This document shows, piece by piece, positions 1 through 5,397 of a stretch of DNA of 7,246 nucleotides. The position numbers and the translations under genes are program-made. The stretch is from Planctomycetota bacterium (GTDB taxonomy: Bacteria; Planctomycetota; Phycisphaerae; SM23-33): contig QNCB01000055.1 in the NCBI GenBank assembly GCA_003644335.1, positions 1 to 7,246 of the forward strand, given 5' to 3'. The notes beneath the pieces are model-generated. The model saw only the letters and a program-made list of their open reading frames with translations, was not told the DNA's origin and made no database searches. Position 1 is the first letter of the stretch. The number at the start of each line of letters is the position of its first letter.

Positions 1-132
1 GGAATGGTCTTCCTGTTCAGGCCCAGGCAGCGAGTTTTCTGCCGATGCTAATATCGCAGCGCGAAGCAGTATTGGAAATCTTGCTTTTTATCCACAAATC
101 CGAAATTAGGATTTCGGATTTTGGGGTACATC
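1..132. other. Left-edge stretch with no supportable gene
   Basis: No reading frame here has a credible start with a ribosome binding site. One frame that crosses it on the minus strand runs into the 3' end of the next gene and has no recognisable protein features. A weak 5-bp hairpin (GGCAG at 26-30 with CTGCC at 39-43) lacks a T-run, so I do not call it a terminator. The only strong structure is the perfect inverted repeat at 96-121, listed separately. Confidence 0.5.
96..121. repeat. Perfect 11-bp inverted repeat, dispersed-repeat copy
   Basis: The arms AAATCCGAAAT (96-106) and ATTTCGGATTT (111-121) are exact reverse complements around a 4-base loop. The hairpin begins 12 bases beyond the stop codon of the minus-strand gene that ends at 133. 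Neither strand shows a proper T-run after the stem, so it is a poor intrinsic terminator, though it could protect the 3' end of that transcript. Seventeen bases of it (105-121, read on the minus strand) recur exactly at 6008-6024, which marks it as a member of a dispersed intergenic repeat. Confidence 0.8.
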
Positions 133-792
133 TTATGCGGGGGAGTTTGTTCTGTCGCATGTCTCTTCGTTCAGCCCTGTAGCTGTGGCTGCTATCGACA
201 GGGCGTCGTCGAGCCAGTCTGCATAATCCCATTTCTCCGACCCCTGGGCCGGCATAGCCAGCATTAACGATCGGCCTGATACCTGGATATTCAGCCCGCG
301 GTCTTTCAGAGCCTGGGCACTGCGGGAGAGCGTCCGGGCCAAGTCGCCATCGCCGACGAATGTCCAGTCGTCGCAGTTTTTGTCGCCACCGCGAACCTCC
401 AGCGGCGCCTGAGGCTTGTCAGCTTGGTTCCACATAAGCACGTCGGGCAGGGGTTGGCCCAGTTCGAGCACGATGATACCGTACCGCCGACTTAGCCGAC
501 GCGTGCCATGGCCTACCTCGTATCGAAAGGTGAAAGCCCTGCCGGGCCAATGTCCAAGCTGGCCGTACATCACGTTGTACGCTCGCGGACTGTGCCCGCA
601 GGATATAATCGCGAATTGACTATATCGCAGGGGTATCTCGAACGGGTCTTCGTGGGAAAACAGCACGCCACGCCTGTGAGCGTAGTTGGACAGGGTTTTG
701 GTGTGGGCAGAGTGACGCAGGCCTATCACGGTGAAAGATACCACCGCTGCGAGAAAAGCCACCACAAGAATTGCCATAAACGCGATCTGCAT
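133..792 (-). CDS. Membrane-anchored protein of unknown function
   Basis: A 219-residue protein I cannot name. Residues about 5-25 form one strongly hydrophobic segment at the N-terminus, probably an uncleaved membrane anchor, followed by positive residues (R26, H27, H30, K32). The rest looks soluble. A central stretch (about 75-122) has the pattern GRAFTFRYEVGHG...YGIIVLEL...LPDVLMW, and a later stretch (about 140-182) has DDWTFVGDGDLARTLS...LNIQVSGRSLMLAMP. From memory, similar beta-rich arrangements occur in uncharacterised anchored proteins of planctomycetes and other bacteria; I assign no domain name. There is no catalytic motif. The start at 792 is supported by GGAG six bases upstream. 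It lies 84 bases downstream of the cytochrome-like gene on the same strand, so co-transcription is possible. The spacer holds a repeat array and a T8 run that reads the wrong way to terminate this strand. Coding status is good, function unknown. Confidence 0.8.
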   Translation of the reverse strand: MQIAFMAILVVAFLAAVVSFTVIGLRHSAHTKTLSNYAHRRGVLFSHEDPFEIPLRYSQFAIISCGHSPRAYNVMYGQLGHWPGRAFTFRYEVGHGTRRLSRRYGIIVLELGQPLPDVLMWNQADKPQAPLEVRGGDKNCDDWTFVGDGDLARTLSRSAQALKDRGLNIQVSGRSLMLAMPAQGSEKWDYADWLDDALSIAATATGLNEETCDRTNSPA

Positions 793-833
793 GACCTGCT
801 CCCGATTAAAGTTTCCCCCGACATCAGTTTTTT

Positions 834-888
834 TTCGTCATGGGGAATTCGTTATTGTTTCGTTATTCTGGTTTCGTCATTCGTCATT
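834..888. repeat. Degenerate TTCGTYATT short-repeat array
   Basis: TTCGTTATT occurs at 848-856 and 859-867, TTCGTCATT at 873-881 and 880-888, and TTCGTCAT at 834-841. On the minus strand these read AATGACGAA or AATAACGAA. The array runs into the 3' end of the cytochrome-like gene, where it supplies the last codons (N-D-E) and the TGA stop at 877-879. The copies are imperfect and unevenly spaced, so this is a decayed low-complexity repeat rather than a CRISPR or an iteron array. Confidence 0.75.
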
Positions 889-2013
889 TTTGGTCTTGAC
901 CGGTTCCGGGGGCATGTCGGGCAGGCCACTTGTGTTTAGCTTCATGCCGAAGGGAGGCTTGTATGTGAGGCGATAATTCGGCGCCATCGGGCCTTCCAGC
1001 GACGTTATCCATCGGCGGATATTTCGATAGGGAGCCGACTTGGTGGACATAAAGGCCGGTCTGATATCCGCGCCGCCGACTTGCGGGTGAGGCCTTTTCG
1101 AGACCTTGGCGTTTAGCCCATACTGAAGCAGCAGCGAATCTTCAACCTTCTGCCGGTCGATAATCGCTCTGCCACCCTTGCGAAACCCGCTGAGGATAAT
1201 GAAGTTGGTGTAGTCCACTTTTTCGTTCTTGCTGGCGGTGGTGAAGAGCTTCAGCCCGCCGGCTGGCTTGGGGCCGCCGTGGCAGTTCGCATTGCCGCAC
1301 TGCAACTTCACGACGGGCCAAACCTTACTGCGAAACTCGACCATGAACCTCGGATCCCTCGTGATGTGAATGTCCTGGAGCAGCTCGATATCGTCAGGCC
1401 TATTGCGAAGTATCTCCGCCAGCCGCTTCCACGGGGGCATTTTGTAGAACTGTTTTTCCTTGCCGATTTTGTCCCAATTATCCTCGACACTGCCACGCAT
1501 CGAGTCGCAATACCTTTTCAACGCGCGATTGGTGAACTTGATCGAGACCCTCTTGTCCCGCTCGGGCTTGTATTCCATCAGCCTGATCCAAAGGATGTCG
1601 CGATGGCTGAGGAGATACTTGTCCGAAACGCCAGGCCCGCTGGCCCGGCCTGGCGAGGCTGCGGCAGCTTTGCTCTCGATGATTTTTATCTTTGCGACGA
1701 CGCGCCGAAGGAGCAACTTGGCCCGGCTATGACCAGGGGCGATTTTCATAGCCTCGCGGAGGTCCATCTTGGCATTTTTCAGCAGATCGACGTCGTTTGG
1801 ATGCTTCTGCCAAACCCACCGGGCCAACTTGTACAGAGCGTCGGCGTCGGTTGTCTGAATTTTGCTCCGGCGTTCCAGATAGGCGTTCTTAGCCTGGGCG
1901 TCAGCCGCCCCAGCCTGGCTGAGCGAGAGAAAAATCACGCCGGCAAACACCACCGCCATCGCCATTGTCGCCAAAAAACCACGCCCCCTGATTACGGAAA
2001 TTACCTTACTCAT
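877..2013 (-). CDS. Secreted TPR-like / planctomycete-type cytochrome c protein
   Basis: A 378-residue exported protein. Residues 1-36 form a signal peptide: K3, R9 and R11, a hydrophobic core at about 13-32, and an A-G-A cleavage site at 34-36. Residues about 54-110 resemble tetratricopeptide helices (DADALYKLARWVWQ...LREAMKIAPGHSRAKLLL). Residues 115-135 are an Ala/Gly/Pro linker. Residues about 230-340 resemble the planctomycete cytochrome c domain: VWPVVKLQCGNANCHGG, then GGLKLF, then GGRAII...SLLL, and a closing IRRWITSL. The heme-attachment site would be C239-X4-C244-H245, with two residues more than the usual CXXCH. M322 or H309 are possible distal ligands, but this is a guess. The likely role is periplasmic electron transfer or redox sensing; the partner is not visible. 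The start at 2013 has AGAGG seven bases upstream. The open frame extends to 2115, but that part is antisense-like translation of tRNA-Cys and is rejected. I see no separate promoter in the 60 bases between the tRNA and this gene. Confidence 0.85.
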   Translation of the reverse strand: MSKVISVIRGRGFLATMAMAVVFAGVIFLSLSQAGAADAQAKNAYLERRSKIQTTDADALYKLARWVWQKHPNDVDLLKNAKMDLREAMKIAPGHSRAKLLLRRVVAKIKIIESKAAAASPGRASGPGVSDKYLLSHRDILWIRLMEYKPERDKRVSIKFTNRALKRYCDSMRGSVEDNWDKIGKEKQFYKMPPWKRLAEILRNRPDDIELLQDIHITRDPRFMVEFRSKVWPVVKLQCGNANCHGGPKPAGGLKLFTTASKNEKVDYTNFIILSGFRKGGRAIIDRQKVEDSLLLQYGLNAKVSKRPHPQVGGADIRPAFMSTKSAPYRNIRRWITSLEGPMAPNYRLTYKPPFGMKLNTSGLPDMPPEPVKTKNDE

Positions 2014-2020
2014 GATATGA

Positions 2021-2025
2021 CCTCT
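2021..2025 (-). promoter_or_regulatory. Ribosome binding site fixing the start at 2013
   Basis: The minus strand reads AAAAGAGG ending at 2021, seven bases before the ATG at 2013-2011. This decides the start against the longer open frame that begins at 2115 inside the tRNA gene. A 6-bp inverted repeat (TATGAC 2016-2021, GTCATA 2033-2038) places most of the Shine-Dalgarno sequence in an 11-base loop. Confidence 0.8.
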
Positions 2026-2073
2026 TTTCCATGTCATACTCGAATCGACGATATCTTTTTGATGTGCTGCAAC

Positions 2074-2147
2074 AGGCGGCGGTGGGATTCGAACCCACGA
2101 ATAACGGATTTGCAATCCGTCGCCTTAGTCCACTTGGCCACGCCGCC
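2074..2147 (-). tRNA. tRNA-Cys, anticodon GCA
   Basis: A complete 74-base tRNA folds cleanly. The 7-bp acceptor stem is GGCGGCG (2147-2141) with CGCCGCC (2081-2075). There is a 3-bp D stem GCC/GGC, the anticodon arm is ACGGA-TTGCAAA-TCCGT, the variable loop is 5 bases, and the T arm is GTGGG-TTCGAAT-CCCAC. The anticodon GCA reads the UGC and UGU cysteine codons. The discriminator base (2074) is U73, a known identity element for bacterial cysteinyl-tRNA synthetase. The next three bases read GTT, so the 3' CCA is not encoded and must be added by CCA nucleotidyltransferase. It is followed on the same strand, 60 bases on, by the cytochrome-like gene, with no obvious terminator between them. Confidence 0.97.
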
Positions 2148-2222
2148 ATGTTCTTTCAATACATACAGTTACGAAAACTCGTTTGGCATTGTCCATTTTC
2201 CGCAACGACAACCGCACGCGAC

Positions 2223-2250
2223 ATTATAATATGTATGATGATGTATGCAA
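2223..2250 (-). promoter_or_regulatory. Candidate sigma70-type promoter for tRNA-Cys
   Basis: Read on the minus strand, TTGCAT (2250-2245) is followed after 16 bases by a perfect TATAAT (2228-2223). Transcription would start near 2216, leaving a leader of about 68 bases before the mature tRNA. The bases after the -10 (GTCGCG) form a GC-rich discriminator, as at many stable-RNA promoters under stringent control in other bacteria. The -35 is weak, three of six matches, so the call rests mainly on the -10 and its position. Confidence 0.45.
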
Positions 2251-2264
2251 GAAACAATTGTTTC
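2251..2264. promoter_or_regulatory. 14-base perfect palindrome, possible operator
   Basis: GAAACAATTGTTTC is an exact palindrome. It abuts the predicted -35 element of the tRNA-Cys promoter on its upstream side, about -36 to -49 from the inferred start, a position typical of activator or dimeric regulator sites. No matching second copy was noticed in the window, and the regulator is unknown. Confidence 0.35.
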
Positions 2265-2334
2265 CGGCGGCGATCCCGTCGGCGGCGACGTGTGCGAGAT
2301 TAAACTTACTATTGGGCCTCGTGTGCGGGCATAA

Positions 2335-2429
2335 AACCCGGTACTTATTTGCGATGCTCCCCAAAGAAGTATTAACTCGAATAAATAAGGCTTGTGATAC
2401 TCCACACTTTCGCGAATAAGTGCCGGGTT
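2335..2429. repeat. 95-base element with 19-base inverted repeats
   Basis: The left arm AACCCGGTACTTATTTGCG (2335-2353) pairs with CGCGAATAAGTGCCGGGTT (2411-2429). Seventeen positions are Watson-Crick. The other two are U-G wobbles if the plus strand is transcribed, giving an uninterrupted 19-bp stem, but A-C mismatches if the minus strand is transcribed. The 57-base interior has its own smaller hairpin (AGTAT 2368-2372 with ATACT 2397-2401, extendable by two pairs). It could be a structured RNA or a small non-autonomous palindromic element. There is no clear target-site duplication and no T-run after it. Confidence 0.6.
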
Positions 2430-2440
2430 GGTTATCCCGG
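2423..2440. repeat. Small hairpin competing with the long inverted repeat
   Basis: CCGGG (2423-2427) can pair with CCCGG (2436-2440) around an 8-base loop. The same CCGGG is part of the right arm of the 19-base inverted repeat, so the two folds exclude each other. It lies about 46 bases beyond the typA stop on the minus strand, but no T-run follows on either strand, so I do not call it a terminator. Confidence 0.5.
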
Positions 2441-2486
2441 GCGATTTCAGATTTTGGATTGGGGATCAGGGGATTGACAGCTCAAC

Positions 2487-4331
2487 TTATTTGCCTTTGC
2501 TCCCTCTGGTAGCCCGTTTTCTGTCTGCCTCTTTGAGGTAGCGTTTTCTCAGGCGAATCGAGCTTGGGGTAAGCTCGACCAGTTCGTCGCTTTCGATGTA
2601 TTCCAACGCCTGTTCGAGAGTCATTTTCCGCGGGACTTTCAGCGTTACGGTCGCGTCCTTGTTGGCTGAGCGAACGTTGGTGAGGTTCTTCTTTTTGGCG
2701 ACGTTGGCGGGCAGGTCGTTGTCTCGGCAGTGCTCGCCGATGACCTGTCCCTCATAGGTCTGCTCGCCCGGAGCGACGAACATCACGCCGCGGTCAGCCA
2801 GGCCATCCAACGCGTATGCGGTAACCTGGCCCGTCTCGGTTGCTATCATCACGCCATTGGCTCGGCTGGGGATTTCGCCGCGATACGGGCCATATTCTTC
2901 GAACCGGTGGTGCATAATCGCCTCGCCCTGGCTGGCGGTCAGCAGGCGGTTGCGAAGCCCGATAAGCCCGCGCGACGGTATGGAAAATTCCAAAATCGTT
3001 CTGCCATTGAGAGTATCCATGTGCAACATCTCAGCCTTGCGGTCGCCCAGAAGTTGCATCGCAGCGCCGACGCCCTCGGAGGGTATGTCGATAACCAGCT
3101 TCTCAATAGGCTCGAGTTTTTTGCCGTTTTCGTCGCTGTGGAAAATAACCTCGGGCTTGCCGACGCAAAGTTCGTAACTCTCGCGTCGCATGTTTTCCAG
3201 CAGTATGCCCAGGTGCAGCAGGCCTCGGCCTGATACGTTGAACTCGTCGCCGCGGTCTTCAACCCGCAGGGCTACGTTCGATTGCAGTTCGCGCTGCAAA
3301 CGGTCGCCGAGCTGGCGGTTGGTAACGTATTTGCCCTCTTGCCCGGAGAAGGGCCCGTTGTTTATGCGGAACGTCATGTGGAGCGTTGGCTCGTCTATGG
3401 ACACGGGCGGCAGGGCGACGGGGTGTTCCGGATCGGCAAGGGTGTCGCCGATGTCCACCGCTCCCAGCCCGACCACCGCGCAGATATCGCCCGCGTCCAC
3501 CCGGTCAACTTCCTTTCGGCCCAGGCCTTCAAACGCGTAGAGCTTGGAAACTTTTCGCAGCGACTGCTGCCCGTCGCGCGAAATGCTCATGACCTGTTGG
3601 CCCGCCTTTAGCTGCCCGGCAAAGACGCGACCGATTCCGATTCGCCCGACATATTCGCTATAATCCAGCGTGGTAACGAGCATCTGCAGTGGGGCCTGGC
3701 CGTCCATGTCTGGCACGGGTATGTGCTCTATTATCGCGTCGAAAAGGTCGTGTACGTCGTCGCTGGGGCCTGGGAAATTGTGCCCCTGCTCTCGCACCGC
3801 CCAGCCATCCTTGGCCGAGGCGAAGACCGTGGGAAACTCCAGCGCGTGGTCGTCAGCTCCGAGTTCCACCAGCAGATCGAACACTTCCTCGTGAACCTTT
3901 GCCGCCCGCTGGTCGGGACGGTCCATTTTGTTGATTACCACCACCGGCGGCAGGTGCAGCTCCAGAGCCTTGCTCAGAACATAGCGGGTTTGCGGCATGA
4001 CGCCTTCGAACGCGTCGACCAGCAGCAGCACGCCGTCTGCCATTCGCAGGACGCGTTCGACCTCGCCGGAGAAGTCGGCGTGGCCTGGCGTGTCGAGGAT
4101 GTTGATGTGATACTCTTGGCCCTGGCGGTCGGTGTAGTCCAGAGCGCAGTTTTTAGCCAGGATAGTAATGCCCCGCTCGCGCTCGAGGTCATTGCTGTCG
4201 AGTATGCAATCGCCCGTCAGTTCGCCGTGGCGGAACAGCCCGCTTTGCCGGAGCAGTTGGTCGACCAGCGATGTCTTGCCATGGTCCACATGGGCGATGA
4301 TAGCTACGTTTCGAACATTTTTATTACTCAT
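2487..4331 (-). CDS. typA: Translational GTPase TypA/BipA
   Basis: A 614-residue ribosome-associated GTPase, close to the usual family length of about 600-615. TypA/BipA belongs to the EF-G/LepA group, binds the 70S ribosome near the A site, and in other bacteria supports 50S subunit assembly and growth in the cold or under stress. All G motifs are intact: G1 A13-HVDHGK-T20, the switch I segment RERGITI at 51-57, G3 DTPGH at 80-84, G4 NKMD at 134-137, and G5 SAK at 172-174. Domain II follows (about 205-300), then the EF-G-like domain III and V regions ([39 protein letters not shown], [13 protein letters not shown]), then the TypA-specific C-terminal domain ([43 protein letters not shown]). 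It ends with a basic tail. The start at 4331 has GGGGGAG about five bases upstream. It appears to be transcribed alone, with 340 bases to the upstream gene. Confidence 0.98.
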   Translation of the reverse strand: MSNKNVRNVAIIAHVDHGKTSLVDQLLRQSGLFRHGELTGDCILDSNDLERERGITILAKNCALDYTDRQGQEYHINILDTPGHADFSGEVERVLRMADGVLLLVDAFEGVMPQTRYVLSKALELHLPPVVVINKMDRPDQRAAKVHEEVFDLLVELGADDHALEFPTVFASAKDGWAVREQGHNFPGPSDDVHDLFDAIIEHIPVPDMDGQAPLQMLVTTLDYSEYVGRIGIGRVFAGQLKAGQQVMSISRDGQQSLRKVSKLYAFEGLGRKEVDRVDAGDICAVVGLGAVDIGDTLADPEHPVALPPVSIDEPTLHMTFRINNGPFSGQEGKYVTNRQLGDRLQRELQSNVALRVEDRGDEFNVSGRGLLHLGILLENMRRESYELCVGKPEVIFHSDENGKKLEPIEKLVIDIPSEGVGAAMQLLGDRKAEMLHMDTLNGRTILEFSIPSRGLIGLRNRLLTASQGEAIMHHRFEEYGPYRGEIPSRANGVMIATETGQVTAYALDGLADRGVMFVAPGEQTYEGQVIGEHCRDNDLPANVAKKKNLTNVRSANKDATVTLKVPRKMTLEQALEYIESDELVELTPSSIRLRKRYLKEADRKRATRGSKGK

Positions 4332-4473
4332 AATTTCTCCCCCTGCGCGGCGGCAGGGCTGATGTCAGTGTGATGATACGGGCTGCAAAACCGGGCTGGG
4401 CCTGGTTTGCGTGAGGGTTGGGGTCAGCGTCGCTTCGATAGAATTACGGGCGACGGAGATTGTCAGGCCAGAA

Positions 4474-4513
4474 CGCTGCGCGCAGCGCTCTTATCCTGCG
4501 TGTGTTGAGCAGG
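4474..4513. repeat. Paired hairpins in the typA leader region
   Basis: CGCTGCG/CGCAGCG (4474-4487) is a 14-base perfect GC-rich palindrome. Seven bases on, CCTGC (4495-4499) pairs with GCAGG (4509-4513) around a 9-base loop. A loopless palindrome suits a dimeric DNA-binding protein or a duplex cruciform better than an RNA hairpin. If typA transcription starts farther upstream, both would lie in its 5' leader. No T-run follows. Confidence 0.45.
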
Positions 4514-4624
4514 CCAAAGGTATCGCGGGATATTGAAGGGTGAAATTGCATCAAAGCGTAAGTCTACCACACATTCCCGAAATACGCAAACCGTCCACAA
4601 CCAACACCGCGACTGGCGCGCGAC

Positions 4625-4657
4625 AAAAAACACAGTCCAGGGCAGCTATGCCGCTGG
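4625..4657 (-). terminator. Probable intrinsic terminator of the HTH gene
   Basis: On the minus strand, CCAG-C-GGCA-TAGC-TGCC-CTGG forms an 8-bp stem with one bulged base and a 4-base loop (4657-4637). After a 6-base gap comes T6 (4630-4625). It starts 15 bases beyond the stop codon at 4672. The gap before the T-run and the bulge make it weaker than a textbook terminator. Confidence 0.45.
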
Positions 4658-4671
4658 TCTATTCTTCGCGT

Positions 4672-5139
4672 CTATTTTCCCAGCAGTTTGCGGGCTTGGC
4701 GTTTGCCTATTTTCCTGATGCGGGCCAGAGCAACCTTGGTAGGTGGACGCAGGTTAAGTCGCCCCTCGCGTGTTTCGTACTGATAGACACTCTGAGCTGT
4801 CACGCCCAGCAGCTTGCCCAGCGCGCCTTGCGTCAGGCCTAGCTTGTTGCGGAGTGTGATTATCGTCCGCCCGGTGGGCCTGAACCGCTTCAGCTCGCCC
4901 TCATCGGGAGTTGGAAGAGGGGCTGTTGGAGCCTCGGCCTTCTCGACCGTTTCGGTCTTGGCCGCTTGCTTCGCCAGCTGTCTGTTGTCCCGCTCAACCA
5001 CATTCAGGCGACGCTTCAGGGCGGCTATGTCCCGCTTAAGTCGGGCAGTGTCTTTTTTTATCAAAACTATATCCGCTCGGAGTTCGCGCTTGGCGATTCT
5101 CGAAATTTCGTCCTTCAATACTTTTGCCATGTTTGCCAT
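4672..5139 (-). CDS. Coiled-coil plus helix-turn-helix DNA-binding protein
   Basis: A 155-residue basic protein. Residues about 5-60 are charged and heptad-like (ISRIAKRELRADIVLIKKDTARLKRDIAALKRRLNVVE), which predicts a helical coiled coil for dimerisation. Residues 66-82 are a Pro/Ala/Thr linker. Residues about 92-145 form a Xre/Cro-type helix-turn-helix: LRNKLGLTQGALGKLLGVTAQSVYQYETREG, with the TQGALGKLLG helix followed by the TAQSVYQYE recognition helix. It closes with the basic segment ARIRKIGKRQARKLL. I recall similar uncharacterised proteins from several phyla but no experimentally defined target. It is probably a cytoplasmic transcription regulator. The ATG at 5139 has AGGA seven bases upstream and is preferred over a second in-frame ATG at 5130. 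It has its own promoter candidate (5214-5243) and probable terminator (4625-4657), so it is likely a single-gene unit. Confidence 0.88.
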   Translation of the reverse strand: MANMAKVLKDEISRIAKRELRADIVLIKKDTARLKRDIAALKRRLNVVERDNRQLAKQAAKTETVEKAEAPTAPLPTPDEGELKRFRPTGRTIITLRNKLGLTQGALGKLLGVTAQSVYQYETREGRLNLRPPTKVALARIRKIGKRQARKLLGK

Positions 5140-5180
5140 AGGTGATTCCTTTCGTCTAGTCTTGCTGCTGATTAGTTTAT

Positions 5181-5393
5181 CGGTTAATTGGTTGATTGGT
5201 TGATCGGTAAAAAATTATGGCAACCGTTCACGCCGTTTTTCAACCCAAAACTAACATGTCTTAGCCTGGCCTTTCAGGCCGAGAAGCACCAAGCGTTTTC
5301 ATTCTGTCATAACTCTTCAAAACTTATCAAAAGACCGCGAACAGTTATGTGTAATCTTTTCCCAATCAACCAGTCGGCCAGCCAACCAAACCG
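5181..5393. repeat. GGTTGATTGG repeats in opposed orientation
   Basis: At 5181-5207 the motif GGTT(G/A)ATTGG/GGTTGATCGG is repeated with a period near 8-9 bases. At 5362-5393 related units appear in the opposite orientation (CCAATCAACC at 5362-5371, then CCAGCCAACCAAACCG). The 10-base cores at 5190-5199 and 5362-5371 are exact reverse complements. The first copy lies in the inferred leader of the helix-turn-helix gene, and the second lies immediately beyond the stop of the zinc-ribbon gene. About 160 bases of unremarkable AT-rich spacer separate them. Confidence 0.6.
5214..5243 (-). promoter_or_regulatory. Candidate sigma70-type promoter for the HTH gene
   Basis: On the minus strand, TTGAAA (5243-5238) and CATAAT (5219-5214) are separated by 18 bases; each matches the consensus at five of six positions. 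Transcription would start near 5207, giving a leader of about 68 bases that includes the GGTTGATTGG repeat. Its position directly upstream of the gene and its match quality make it plausible. Confidence 0.5.
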
Positions 5394-5397
5394 TTAG

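Larger units (their letters stand above)
2148..2486. other. 339-base spacer between tRNA-Cys and typA
   Basis: This holds no convincing gene: two short overlapping frames on opposite strands lack ribosome binding sites and protein-like composition. In order it contains the tRNA promoter candidate (2223-2250), a 14-base palindrome (2251-2264), a GC-rich direct repeat CGGCGGCGA (copies about 15 bases apart near 2265-2288), a direct repeat CGTGTGCG (2289-2296 and 2320-2327), a 95-base element bounded by 19-base inverted repeats (2335-2429), an overlapping alternative hairpin (2423-2440), and an AT-rich degenerate stretch resembling GATTTCAGATTTTGGATT (2443-2460). Confidence 0.6.
4332..4671. other. 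340-base spacer upstream of typA
   Basis: This contains the typA leader region and, at its far end, a probable terminator for the neighbouring helix-turn-helix gene. Two adjacent hairpins (4474-4487, 4495-4513) lie 140-180 bases before the typA start. Two overlapping short plus-strand frames near 4533-4842 have no ribosome binding site, run into the antisense of the next gene, and are rejected. I could not find a convincing -35/-10 pair for typA. Confidence 0.5.

Noticed and set aside
814..835. T8 run (828-835) as a plus-strand terminator
   Set aside because: There is no stable stem in front of it, and no plus-strand gene lies upstream to terminate.
834..888. CRISPR or iteron array
   Set aside because: Units are 8-9 bases, degenerate, partly overlapping, and have no uniform spacers, cas genes or replication gene nearby.
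1279..2229. 316-residue plus-strand open frame
   Set aside because: It is antisense to the secreted heme-protein gene and runs through tRNA-Cys. It has no ribosome binding site or recognisable domain, while the opposite frame has a signal peptide and conserved-type motifs.
2169..2419. Two overlapping short frames on opposite strands in the tRNA-typA spacer
   Set aside because: Neither has a ribosome binding site or biased composition; they overlap the promoter candidate and the inverted repeat.
2423..2440. Rho-independent terminator for typA
   Set aside because: The GC hairpin is present but no T-run follows on the minus strand.
3723..4373. 216-residue plus-strand open frame
   Set aside because: It lies antisense to the unmistakable typA GTPase domain and is explained by codon bias of the real gene.
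4814..5203. 129-residue plus-strand open frame
   Set aside because: It mirrors the helix-turn-helix gene and ends in translated GGTTGATTGG repeat sequence.
5238..5290. GGCCT-TTC-AGGCC hairpin as a terminator in the 5140-5397 spacer
   Set aside because: The 5-bp stem is not followed by a T-run on either strand.
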